A DNA stretch of 64,000 bases, taken from NCBI GenBank assembly GCA_002361355.1, contig DESQ01000019.1, positions 1 to 64,000 of the forward strand, read 5' to 3'. Made by a program: the position numbers and the translations under genes. Positions 34,017 through 42,189 of this stretch are shown here, in pieces; position 1 is the first letter of the stretch; every line of letters starts with the position of its first letter. The notes beneath the pieces are model-generated. The model was not told the origin of the DNA and searched no databases. It worked only from the letters and a program-made list of their open reading frames with translations. The stretch comes from Lachnospiraceae bacterium UBA3310. GTDB lineage: Bacteria > Bacillota > Clostridia > Lachnospirales > Lachnospiraceae.

Positions 34017-35459
34017 TTACTGCGCAAAAGCCTGCAGGCTCTGTAATGTTTCCTCGTACCACGCGTCGAAATTGTCGTCCAGCTCAAATTCCGCCACCGA
34101 CTCCTCCATAGTCATTCCCTGCGCCATCCTGCCGACCACAGTTTCCCTGTCTGCAGCCGCCTTGTCGCTGAGGGAATATTCCAGAATATTTCTCGCTTTG
34201 GTACCGCCCTCAAAAGCCCTTGTGGTATACAATTCATTGCTGCCTACCATATCCACACCCACGTTCAGGGTCTTCAGCATGCTTTCCTCGATCTCCGCAC
34301 CGCTTCCCGCGATTGCATCCTTGTCGTTTCCGGTCTTCGTCACAGGCAGATAACCGGAATCCACGGAAAACTTAATATTTCTCTCATCCGCCGTAAACCA
34401 TTTCAGAAATTCCACGCAGGCATACACCTCCGCATCCTCTCCTTTTGTCACCACCATACCGGCGCCCTGCTGTACCGCATAATTACCGCCTGCAAATTCC
34501 GGACAGGGCAGCACATCCATCTCGATCGGGTAACTCTCCGCATCGCTTATGCTCACCGTCTCCGGGAAAAAGGACACGCTGGAACTGGAACCTACATAAG
34601 CGATAATGTTTCCCGTCTTGATATCGTCGCTTCTGAAACGCCCCGTAGCGGCAAAATATCCCCTGATATAAGGTATGTAATAATTATCCCACAGCTTACG
34701 CGCCACACTCTTATCAAAATGCAGCGTCATCTTGCCGTCGGAAACTTCGAAAATTTCCTGTCCAAGCTGCATACTGCCAATTATCATGTAATTTGCCATG
34801 GCATCGCGGCCAAACAGCGCCTTGCCGTCATCCGGCACATCCGGCGTCCTGGCATCCGTCCACTCATAATACTTCCTTGCCGTTTCTACCAGGCTTTCCA
34901 TGTCTGCCAGATCGTCGTATGTCGCTCCCGTCTCCCCCGCAAACACATCCCAGTCCGTCTTATTCAGGACAAGCACTTCCAGAGATTTCGCCGTGGGAAA
35001 TATCTTAACCTCTCCCGTCCCCGCAAAATCTCCTTCTTTTATATAGCTGTCTATGTAGGCACTTTTCTCTTCCTCACTCAGATAGTCTTTGAGATCCATA
35101 ACCTGACCCATCTGGTCAACAGTATATGCCGTGTCCGCATAAGCCATAAAAATGTTCGGCACCTCATCGGCTCCGACCTCTCCCTGCACCGCAGCGAGAA
35201 CATTCGTCTCCAGATCGTTTACGGAGCCCTGGCTGACACTCTTTACAACAATGCCCTTCTCCGCGCCAACAGTCTCGTTAAACTCCTCCACCAGACCGTC
35301 AAAGGCGCTCAACTGATCCCCGTTATAATATGTCCAAACGGTAATCGTGGTGGGGTTCTTGGGATCCAACGGCGACTTATTTCCGCAGCCTGCAGTCGTA
35401 ATCACAAGACTCAAAACGGCAAGCGCACAAAACACCCTCTTTTTCTTTTGTGAAACCAT
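34017..35459 (-). CDS. Extracellular solute-binding lipoprotein (ABC sugar-binding type)
   Basis: A 480-residue substrate-binding protein of the family 1 (sugar) type. Lipoprotein signal: basic start, hydrophobic core and lipobox TTAGC near residue 25. The mature domain begins TITVWTYYNGDQLSAFDGLVEEF. The ATG at 35459 follows GGGAGGAATTGCT; the frame is open six codons further but without support. No permease or ATPase gene is adjacent; instead it is followed by a dCache-GGDEF-EAL receptor, so sensing rather than uptake is plausible. It has its own promoter, just after a large palindrome. Confidence 0.9.
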   Translation of the reverse strand: MVSQKKKRVFCALAVLSLVITTAGCGNKSPLDPKNPTTITVWTYYNGDQLSAFDGLVEEFNETVGAEKGIVVKSVSQGSVNDLETNVLAAVQGEVGADEVPNIFMAYADTAYTVDQMGQVMDLKDYLSEEEKSAYIDSYIKEGDFAGTGEVKIFPTAKSLEVLVLNKTDWDVFAGETGATYDDLADMESLVETARKYYEWTDARTPDVPDDGKALFGRDAMANYMIIGSMQLGQEIFEVSDGKMTLHFDKSVARKLWDNYYIPYIRGYFAATGRFRSDDIKTGNIIAYVGSSSSVSFFPETVSISDAESYPIEMDVLPCPEFAGGNYAVQQGAGMVVTKGEDAEVYACVEFLKWFTADERNIKFSVDSGYLPVTKTGNDKDAIAGSGAEIEESMLKTLNVGVDMVGSNELYTTRAFEGGTKARNILEYSLSDKAAADRETVVGRMAQGMTMEESVAEFELDDNFDAWYEETLQSLQAFAQ

Positions 35460-35500
35460 AGCAATTCCTCCCGCCACATTTTCCCTATTATGATCTTTTA

Positions 35501-35529
35501 ATCATAGCAGAATTTCACGATTTGGTCAA
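35501..35529 (-). promoter_or_regulatory. Promoter of the solute-binding protein / GGDEF-EAL operon
   Basis: On the minus strand TTGACC (35524-35529), 17 bases, TATGAT (35501-35506) with extended TGC: a strong match, 41 bases before the start codon. Confidence 0.75.
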
Positions 35530-35531
35530 CC

Positions 35532-35597
35532 GTGTGAGAAGTACTTCTAAAGCTCCGCAGCAATGGCTGCCTCGCTAAGAAGTACTAAGTCTCACAC
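35532..35597. repeat. 66-base imperfect palindrome directly upstream of the promoter
   Basis: Outer arms GTGTGAGA-AGTACTTC and GAAGTACT-AAG-TCTCACAC pair with a three-base bulge; inner arms gcagc/gctgc extend the stem. It begins two bases from the -35 hexamer. It lacks a T-run for a simple terminator on the minus strand. It could be a terminator-like end for mtaB, a regulator site, or a miniature repeat. Confidence 0.65.
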
Positions 35598-35599
35598 CA

Positions 35600-35624
35600 G
35601 AGAATGCCACAAAACGGCATTCTC
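35600..35624. terminator. Hairpin after mtaB
   Basis: Perfect nine-base-pair stem GAGAATGCC/GGCATTCTC with a seven-base loop, seven bases after the mtaB stop. No T-run follows, so termination is uncertain; it may protect the mRNA end. Confidence 0.5.
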
Positions 35625-35631
35625 CATATGG

Positions 35632-36945
35632 CTATGTATCCTGCCCCTGCATGATATCCTCCTCCAAAAATCCTCCGAGTCTACAGCAAATGATACGATT
35701 CCGCAGATTTTTCTGCTTTGCGGCCGCCTTCGCCACTTTAATATAGTTAGGCGTGTGTCCGACCCAATAGAGGATTCCGTCTTTTTCCATCGTCTCCTCA
35801 AAGAGAACCTCCTGCATTTTTCCCACAAAAGCTTCGCGGTACGCACGGGACATCTCCCGCTCCAGTTCCATCAGACGTTCGCTGCGCACTGCCTTTTGCG
35901 CTTCCGTAAGCTGCCCTTCCATGTCAGCGGCGCGGGTGCCATGGCGGCGGGAATATTTGAAAATGTGCATCTCATAAAATCCCACCCGGCGCAAAAACGC
36001 TTCCGTCTGCCAAAACTCCTCCTCCGTCTCCCCGGGAAATCCCACAATCACGTCCGTGGTGAACGCCGGATTTGCATAATATTTCCTCAACTGCTCCACT
36101 GATTTATAGTAAGCTGCCGTATCATAACGCCGGTTCATCCTGCGAAGCACCGTATCGCTGCCGCTTTGTAAAGACAAATGAAAATGCGGGCAGACTTTCG
36201 GCAACGCGCTGATCTGTTCTGCAAATGTCTCCGTCACGATCCCCGGCTCCAGAGAACCCAGACGGATTCTTTCTATCCCTTTTACCTCAGAAAGCTTTTC
36301 AAGCAGGGGCAGAAGTTCGCTGCCGCCCCGGTCGGCGCCGTAGGAGCTGATGTGAATGCCCGTCAATACAATCTCCCGGTATCCCGCCTGCGCCATCCCC
36401 CGTACTTCCTTTAAAATATCCTCCTCTGCGCGGCTCCTGACCCGTCCTCTGGCATAGGGAATGATACAGTAAGAGCAAAACTGGTTACAGCCGTCCTGAA
36501 TCTTAATGTAGGCGCGGGTGTGCTCCGCCGTTTTCTTTAAGGTCATCTCCTCGTAGGGAGCGTGGTCAATGTCAATTACATCGCAGACTGGCTCCTGCCT
36601 GCGCTCCAGAAAATCTTCCAGGATTTCCACCAGATCCTTTTTACGGTTATTGCCGATGGCAAGATCCACCGCCGCATCCTTCTCCACGCTCTCCGTTCCG
36701 GTCTGAACATAGCAGCCCACCGCCACCACAACGGCATCGGGATTCTGCTTTTTTGCCCGGTGGAGCATCTGTCTGCTCTTTCTGTCCGCGATATTTGTAA
36801 CCGTACAGGTGTTCACAATATAAATATCCGCCGCTTCATCAAATGGTACAATTTTATATCCCTTTTCTTGTAACATTTGTTGCATAAAGTCCATTTCATA
36901 GGCGTTTACCTTACAGCCCAGATTATGTAATGCTACACTTTTCAT
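35632..36945 (-). CDS. mtaB: tRNA t6A37 methylthiotransferase MtaB
   Basis: Radical SAM enzyme that converts t6A to ms2t6A at position 37 of ANN-decoding tRNAs. The N-terminal UPF0004 domain has cysteines in LGCKVNAYE, NTCTVTN and AVGCYVQ; the radical SAM motif is CNQFCSYCIIPYARG near residue 145; a TRAM-like end follows (FVGKMQEVLFEE). 437 residues. The NTCTVTNIADRKSRQ segment separates it from MiaB and RimO. ATG at 36945 with GGAGATTACT. Confidence 0.95.
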   Translation of the reverse strand: MKSVALHNLGCKVNAYEMDFMQQMLQEKGYKIVPFDEAADIYIVNTCTVTNIADRKSRQMLHRAKKQNPDAVVVAVGCYVQTGTESVEKDAAVDLAIGNNRKKDLVEILEDFLERRQEPVCDVIDIDHAPYEEMTLKKTAEHTRAYIKIQDGCNQFCSYCIIPYARGRVRSRAEEDILKEVRGMAQAGYREIVLTGIHISSYGADRGGSELLPLLEKLSEVKGIERIRLGSLEPGIVTETFAEQISALPKVCPHFHLSLQSGSDTVLRRMNRRYDTAAYYKSVEQLRKYYANPAFTTDVIVGFPGETEEEFWQTEAFLRRVGFYEMHIFKYSRRHGTRAADMEGQLTEAQKAVRSERLMELEREMSRAYREAFVGKMQEVLFEETMEKDGILYWVGHTPNYIKVAKAAAKQKNLRNRIICCRLGGFLEEDIMQGQDT

Positions 36946-36978
36946 AGTAATCTCCGCATTTTTTGTATTGTTTTATCA

Positions 36979-37007
36979 TTGACTTTTGCTCTTCCAACAT
37001 TTACTAT
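36979..37007 (+). promoter_or_regulatory. Promoter of the HPr-like gene
   Basis: TTGACT (36979-36984), 17-base spacer, TACTAT (37002-37007), 41 bases before the ATG. Confidence 0.6.
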
Positions 37008-37048
37008 AATAGCCAGAAGGTATAAAAATCAAAGGAGGTAATTCCGCA

Positions 37049-37279
37049 ATGAAAACAGTACAGATTTCTTTAAATTCTATCGATAAGGTTAAATCTTTCG
37101 TGAATGATATCACAAAGTTTGATTATGATTTTGATCTGGTATCCGGCAGATACGTTATCGATGCGAAATCTATCATGGGTATTTTCAGCTTAGACCTTTC
37201 TAAGCCGATCGACCTGAACATCCACGCTGAGGACGGCACGGACGAGGTTATGGAAACACTGAAGCCTTACATCATGTAA
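37049..37279 (+). CDS. HPr-like protein lacking the phospho-histidine loop
   Basis: A 76-residue protein with the HPr fold pattern. The region around the regulatory serine is kept (AKSIMGIFSLDLS, matching KSIMGVMSLG of HPr). The active-site loop that carries His15 (GIHARPA) is missing: the alignment jumps from ISLNS to VKSFVND. It therefore cannot pass phosphate from enzyme I to sugar permeases, but Ser phosphorylation and binding to a CcpA-type partner, as in Crh, remain possible. Strong AAAGGAGGT ribosome site. Monocistronic, with its own promoter and terminator. Confidence 0.85.
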   Translation: MKTVQISLNSIDKVKSFVNDITKFDYDFDLVSGRYVIDAKSIMGIFSLDLSKPIDLNIHAEDGTDEVMETLKPYIM

Positions 37280-37314
37280 TGCCGCTTCAGCTTACATCCG
37301 AATTAAGACGAAAG

Positions 37315-37345
37315 AACAGCTCGGAAAGATTTCCGGGCTGTTTTT
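37315..37345 (+). terminator. Terminator of the HPr-like gene
   Basis: Hairpin aacagctcggaaa-gat-ttccgggctgtt followed by TTTTG. Lies between convergent genes and may serve thiI too. Confidence 0.8.
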
Positions 37346-37368
37346 GTTTTCCCTGTCTTCCACAGCGT

Positions 37369-38550
37369 TCACGCCTGCACCACGATCACTTCTTCCGTCT
37401 CCAGCGCAGTCTTCACCAGCTCGTCAATCCCCTCCTGCAAATTCTGCTCATGTCTTTTAATGACATTCAGATTTGGTTTCGTGACAGGATGTTTTGCCAC
37501 AAAAATAGTACAGCAGTCTTCATAAGGCAGAATTGATGTCTCATAGCTGTCGATCTTCTCCGCTATATCCACAATCTCCATCTTGTCAAAACCAATCAGC
37601 GGTCTGTAAACAGGTATGGTACAAACCTCATTTGTGGCCGCCAGACTCGCCATGGTCTGGGACGCCACCTGACCGATGCTCTCACCCGTAACCAGCCCCA
37701 GGCACTCTGTCTCCTTCGCAATGTGCTCTGCAATACGCATCATATAGCGGCGCATGATGATCGTCAGTTCATCGTGGGGACACTTATCATAGATATAGAG
37801 CTGGATGTCTGTAAAGTTAATCACATGAAGCCAGACCGGCCCCGCGTAGGCCGCAACCTTTTTCGCCAGATCGACCACCTTTGTCTTTGCCCGCTCGCTG
37901 GTATAGGGCGGCGCATGAAAATAAACCGCGTCAATCTTGACACCGCGCTTCGCGATCATCCACCCCGCCACCGGGGAATCAATTCCTCCGGAGAGAAGCA
38001 GCATCGCCTTGCCTCCTGTACCCACTGGCATACCGCCCGGGCCGGGTATGATCTCGGAGTAAAGGCAGATCTTGTCCCGTATTTCCACCTGCAAAAGGAT
38101 GTCCGGTTTGTGCACGTCCACATGCATTTCCGGATAGGCGTCCAGAATCACACCGCCAAGTTCCACATTGATTTCCATGGAATTGAGAGGATAGTTTTTT
38201 CGCGCCCGCCTCGCCGCCACTTTAAAGCTTTTGTTCCGGTCGGGGTACACATCGCCCATATATTTCACCACAGCCTGTCCCAGCTTCTCAAAGCCCTCGT
38301 CCTCCACATATACCACCGGACAGATGCCGGAAATGCCAAAAACCTTTTTCAGGCTCTCAACCGTCTCGTCAAAGTCAAAGTCCGACAGCGCGTCCACGTA
38401 AATGCGCCCGTCTGTCCTGCGCACCGCGAACTCGCCCTCCACCTTTTTCAGCGCATATTTGATCTGCCTGACCAAAGCCTCCTCAAACAGATAACGGTTT
38501 TTACCTTTGACACCGATCTCCGCATACTTGATTAAAAATGATTGATACAT
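37369..38550 (-). CDS. thiI: tRNA 4-thiouridine synthase ThiI
   Basis: Makes 4-thiouridine at tRNA position 8, using sulfur from cysteine desulfurase. N-terminal ferredoxin-like and THUMP domains to about residue 165, then the PP-loop AANH domain with LLLSGGIDSPVAGW. The 393-residue length shows there is no C-terminal rhodanese domain, as in many Firmicutes. The frame opens at 38562, but the ATG at 38550 (MYQSFLIKY) has GGAGGATGGT and is preferred. The desulfurase gene is immediately upstream in the same direction. Confidence 0.95.
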   Translation of the reverse strand: MYQSFLIKYAEIGVKGKNRYLFEEALVRQIKYALKKVEGEFAVRRTDGRIYVDALSDFDFDETVESLKKVFGISGICPVVYVEDEGFEKLGQAVVKYMGDVYPDRNKSFKVAARRARKNYPLNSMEINVELGGVILDAYPEMHVDVHKPDILLQVEIRDKICLYSEIIPGPGGMPVGTGGKAMLLLSGGIDSPVAGWMIAKRGVKIDAVYFHAPPYTSERAKTKVVDLAKKVAAYAGPVWLHVINFTDIQLYIYDKCPHDELTIIMRRYMMRIAEHIAKETECLGLVTGESIGQVASQTMASLAATNEVCTIPVYRPLIGFDKMEIVDIAEKIDSYETSILPYEDCCTIFVAKHPVTKPNLNVIKRHEQNLQEGIDELVKTALETEEVIVVQA

Positions 38551-38588
38551 ACCATCCTCCATATAGAGGGGTCACCCGACCCCTCTTC

Positions 38589-39743
38589 TTAATGCCTCGT
38601 ATATCTTCTGAGCTTCGGCACAATCTCTTCCAAATTCTGACAGGTATAGGCAATCTCCTCCCTTGTCGTAAATCCGGAAAGGCTGAAACGGATCGTTGAC
38701 TCCAGAAGCTCCTTCTCCACACCGATCGCTTTCAGCGTCGCTGAAGGCTGCGGCTTATGTGCGGCGCAGGCGCTCCCGGCGGATACATAAATGCCCCGCT
38801 CCTCCAAAGCGTGCAGGAGCACCTCGCTGCGCACGCCCCTGAAAGAAGCACTTACAATGTGGGCTGCTCCCTCTCTGCCTGGGCAGCCATTGATTATCAC
38901 ATCATCTATTTTTTTGACTCTATCAGTCAATTCTTCCCGCAGCGCATACATTCTGTCCACATCGCTCTCCATATCCTGATACACCATCTCCACCGCCTTG
39001 GCAAAGCCCGCGATGCCGGGAAGATTCTCCGTTCCGGAGCGCATGCCCCTCTGCTGACCGCCGCCATAGGTGATCGGACTCACCTTAGCTCCCTCCTTCA
39101 TGTAGAGAAGGCCGATGCCCTTAGGCCCATGGAGCTTATGCCCGCTCGCACTGAGCATGTCGATATGCATTTTCCCAGGATAAATGCGCGTCTTTCCAAA
39201 TCCCTGCACCGCATCCACATGAAATAACGTTGCCGGATTTTTCTTTTTGATCAGGGCGCCCGCCTCAGCGATGGGCTGTAACGTTCCAATCTCATTGTTT
39301 GTATGCATAATTGAGACCAGAATCGTGTCCGGTCTGACAGCCTGTTCCAAATCCTCCAGTGAAATTCTTCCCTGCCTGTCAACAGACAGATAAGTCACCT
39401 CAAATCCCTGATTCTCCAGATAAGCCATGGGCTGCAGCACTGCCGGATGCTCAATCTTCGTGGTGATCAGATGCCGGCCGGTTCTGTGGTTTGCCATCGC
39501 CGCGCCAATCAGCGCGATATTGTCTGACTCCGTACCACCGGAGGTAAAAAAGATTTCTTTTTCATTTACTTTTAAAAGTTTCGAAAATGTCTCGTTCGCG
39601 TATCTTAAGTAGGCTTCCGCCTCCACTCCTTTATGGTGCAGGCTGGAAGGATTCCCATAATCCTCGCACAAGATTTTGTGCATCAACTGCGCGACCTCCT
39701 CAAAGCATGCGGTCGTCGCGGAATTATCCAAATACACTTCCAT
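38589..39743 (-). CDS. Cysteine desulfurase (NifS/IscS type)
   Basis: PLP enzyme that takes sulfur from cysteine. It has EVYLDNSATT at the N-terminus, the PLP lysine in SASGHKLHGPKG near residue 203, and the persulfide-carrying Cys in SAGSACAAHKPQPS near residue 325, placing it in class I with the long loop. The open frame goes up to 39830; the ATG at 39743 is chosen because homologues begin MEVYLDN and AGGAAAGGA lies upstream. 384 residues. Directly before thiI: a dedicated sulfur donor for tRNA thiolation is the likely role. Confidence 0.93.
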   Translation of the reverse strand: MEVYLDNSATTACFEEVAQLMHKILCEDYGNPSSLHHKGVEAEAYLRYANETFSKLLKVNEKEIFFTSGGTESDNIALIGAAMANHRTGRHLITTKIEHPAVLQPMAYLENQGFEVTYLSVDRQGRISLEDLEQAVRPDTILVSIMHTNNEIGTLQPIAEAGALIKKKNPATLFHVDAVQGFGKTRIYPGKMHIDMLSASGHKLHGPKGIGLLYMKEGAKVSPITYGGGQQRGMRSGTENLPGIAGFAKAVEMVYQDMESDVDRMYALREELTDRVKKIDDVIINGCPGREGAAHIVSASFRGVRSEVLLHALEERGIYVSAGSACAAHKPQPSATLKAIGVEKELLESTIRFSLSGFTTREEIAYTCQNLEEIVPKLRRYTRH

Positions 39744-39861
39744 TGCCGTTGTTTCCTTTCCTGCAAATATCTCTTTCACAGTGCGCCGCTCGATTTCGCT
39801 CCGTTTATTCTCTGTCTGTGCACTGCTCATTGCTTTCGCGTATATTATAACATATGCCGTT

Positions 39862-40599
39862 TTACTCCAGATGGTACATCAGCCAGGACAGCACCGTCAG
39901 CCCTGCCGTCTCGGTTCGCAGGATTCTTTTTCCCAGTGTAACCGGTAAAATTTCCGCCGCAAGAGCCTCCGCGACCTCGCTCTCTTCAAAGCCGCCCTCC
40001 GGGCCGATAAAAACTGCCACACTCTCACCGGGCCGTATCGCCTCTATGATTTTTTTCGTGTGTCCCATATCGTCAGCCAGCTCATAGGGAATCAATTTCA
40101 CTTCCATCCCGCGCGCGTAAGCCACCGCCTCTGCCATGGGCACAGGCTCCCTTACCACAGGAATGATTCCCCGCTTACACTGCTTGGCGGCCGCCTCTGC
40201 AATACCCTGCCAGCGTTTTACCTTTGCAGACGCTTTCTTCTCGTCAAGCTTTACCACACAACGCTTCACCGCCACGGGAATCACCTCAAACACACCCAGT
40301 TCCACAGACTTCTGAATAATCATCTCCATTTTATCCGCTTTGGGGATCCCCTGAAAAAGATAAATTTTAGAGGGCAGTTCCACCCCCTCTTCCCTGACAA
40401 ACCGCAATGTACAGATCACGCGATCCTGCGCAAACGCCTCAATACCGCAACGGTACTCTTTTCCGTCCACACCGTTCTTTACCGCAATCTCTTCACCAAT
40501 CTTCAAACGAAGTACATTTTTAATATGATTGACATCACCGCCCGTAATGATGATCTTTTTATCCTGAATCTGCGATGGATCCACAAAGAATTGATACAT
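39862..40599 (-). CDS. rsmE: 16S rRNA m3U1498 methyltransferase RsmE
   Basis: SPOUT-class methyltransferase of 245 residues. An N-terminal PUA-like part (GGDVNHIKNVLRLKIGEEI) is followed by the trefoil-knot domain with FIGPEGGFEESEV and LGKRILRTETAGL, the family signature. ATG at 40599 after AAGGAGG. Usually next to prmA; here a VanZ-like gene stands between them. Confidence 0.95.
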   Translation of the reverse strand: MYQFFVDPSQIQDKKIIITGGDVNHIKNVLRLKIGEEIAVKNGVDGKEYRCGIEAFAQDRVICTLRFVREEGVELPSKIYLFQGIPKADKMEMIIQKSVELGVFEVIPVAVKRCVVKLDEKKASAKVKRWQGIAEAAAKQCKRGIIPVVREPVPMAEAVAYARGMEVKLIPYELADDMGHTKKIIEAIRPGESVAVFIGPEGGFEESEVAEALAAEILPVTLGKRILRTETAGLTVLSWLMYHLE

Positions 40600-40617
40600 G
40601 AATGCAGTCGTTCCTCC

Positions 40618-41148
40618 TTACTGCTCCTCCAAAGCCCGTTCCAAGCGTTTCCGCTGAACACGCTTTACAATCCTGACTAACAGTGCAAAGACAAGAACCC
40701 CCAAGAGCGCTCCTGCGCTGTCAATCATTACATCCGAAAATCTTCCCGCGCGCCCCGCCACAAAAAGCTGGTGTATCTCGTCTGTCGCCGCGTAAACGGC
40801 TGTCGCAAAAAAAGCCGTTCCGCCTCTTCGCAAAAAACCCATCTCCCACTGGCCAATCCATATATAGAGAAGAACCGATAAAACGCCATATTCCGCCATA
40901 TGAGCCGCCTTTCTGACAAGCCCCTCAATGGTATCGGCAATCGCTTTCACCCGTTCATCACTTAAATCCAGATGGAAAAAAGTCCGGGTAGAGCTTACCA
41001 TATGATAAGTAAAACTCTCGCTCACCGCGCCAGACTCCTCCTTATCCTGCGCGGAGAAGGCGAAGATCATGCACATCCACACAATCGCCAGCACACCCGC
41101 CAGATTCCGAAGCAGAAACATACCGAATTTTTCTTCCGTCTTTCTCAT
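40618..41148 (-). CDS. VanZ-like membrane protein
   Basis: About 176 residues with four membrane segments and the VanZ-type core: KAAHMAEYGVLSVLLYI and ATDEIHQLFVAGRAGRFSDVMIDSAGALLG. VanZ gives low-level teicoplanin resistance in enterococci, but most members are of unknown role. A TTG at 41160 is possible, but the ATG at 41148 (MRKTEEK) has GAGGTTTATT in front. Placed between prmA and rsmE. Confidence 0.85.
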   Translation of the reverse strand: MRKTEEKFGMFLLRNLAGVLAIVWMCMIFAFSAQDKEESGAVSESFTYHMVSSTRTFFHLDLSDERVKAIADTIEGLVRKAAHMAEYGVLSVLLYIWIGQWEMGFLRRGGTAFFATAVYAATDEIHQLFVAGRAGRFSDVMIDSAGALLGVLVFALLVRIVKRVQRKRLERALEEQ

Positions 41149-41191
41149 AATAAACCTCAATTCCTCTGCGCCACGACAAGCGCCGCCCTTC

Positions 41192-42181
41192 CTATCGGTC
41201 TTTCCGGGCTGTCACAGACACCCACTCGCCCAGATGATTCACCTCAATAACCGTAAGTCCCGCCGCTTCCACAGCCTGTCTCACAGTATCTTCCTTATCT
41301 TCAATAATCCCTGAGGTAATATAGACACCGCCCGGTTTCAGGCAGTTTACAGCCACCGGCGTAAGAGGAACTAAAACATCCGCCAAAATATTTGCCACCA
41401 CAATATCATAACACCCGTTACCAACTTTGTCCTGTATCTCTTTCTCCGTAATGATATTACCAATGAGCAAATCGAAGGCTTCGTCGGCAATCCCGTTGGC
41501 TTCCTTATTCTGCGCTACAGCATCCACCGCGCAGGGATCCAGATCCGTTCCCACGGCATGTTTCGCTCCATACATAAGCGCAAGGATAGAGAGAATACCG
41601 CTACCTGTCCCTACATCCAGAAGCTCTGTCTCCGGAGTCAGATGTTTTTTGATCTCCCCGATACAGAGCCTTGTGGTCTCATGCATACCCGTACCGAAAG
41701 CGGTGCCCGGATCAATGTGCAGAATCTTCTTATCACGGTCTTCGGGTTTCACTTCCTCCCAGGAGGGAATCACTAGAAGATCCTCTATATAGAATTGATG
41801 GAAATACTGCTTCCAGTTATTGATCCAGTCAATGTCCTCGGTTTCGGACACCGTGACAGTTCCCTCGCCGATCTCCATGAAATCCCGAACACCGGACAGC
41901 GCTTCCTCAATTCTTGCAAGCACGCTCTCTTTATCCGCAGACTCTCCGTCCAGATCAAGAGAACCGTCCTCTTTCACCTTCACAAAAAAACTTAAGTACG
42001 CAATGCCATCGTCCGCCTCCGGCTCAGGCGGAATATCCACAAACATCCGCTCTTTTTCAAGCGGCGAGAGCGGCACTTTATCCTCGATCTGCGCGCCCTC
42101 AAGACCTCTGTCATAGAGTTCGCTGATAATGAGATCCTCCGCCTGGACAACGGTCTTAATCCTGAACTTCATCCACTTCAT
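41192..42181 (-). CDS. prmA: Ribosomal protein L11 methyltransferase PrmA
   Basis: SAM-dependent enzyme trimethylating lysines of L11. The N-terminal substrate domain is followed by DPGTAFGTGMHETTRLC and LLDVGTGSGILSILAL (SAM motif I), then the post-motif DIVVANILADVLVPL. 329 residues, slightly longer than the usual 290-315 due to the N-terminal half. Start ATG at 42181, nine bases after the telA stop. Confidence 0.95.
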   Translation of the reverse strand: MKWMKFRIKTVVQAEDLIISELYDRGLEGAQIEDKVPLSPLEKERMFVDIPPEPEADDGIAYLSFFVKVKEDGSLDLDGESADKESVLARIEEALSGVRDFMEIGEGTVTVSETEDIDWINNWKQYFHQFYIEDLLVIPSWEEVKPEDRDKKILHIDPGTAFGTGMHETTRLCIGEIKKHLTPETELLDVGTGSGILSILALMYGAKHAVGTDLDPCAVDAVAQNKEANGIADEAFDLLIGNIITEKEIQDKVGNGCYDIVVANILADVLVPLTPVAVNCLKPGGVYITSGIIEDKEDTVRQAVEAAGLTVIEVNHLGEWVSVTARKDR

Positions 42182-42189
42182 AGACTGCC

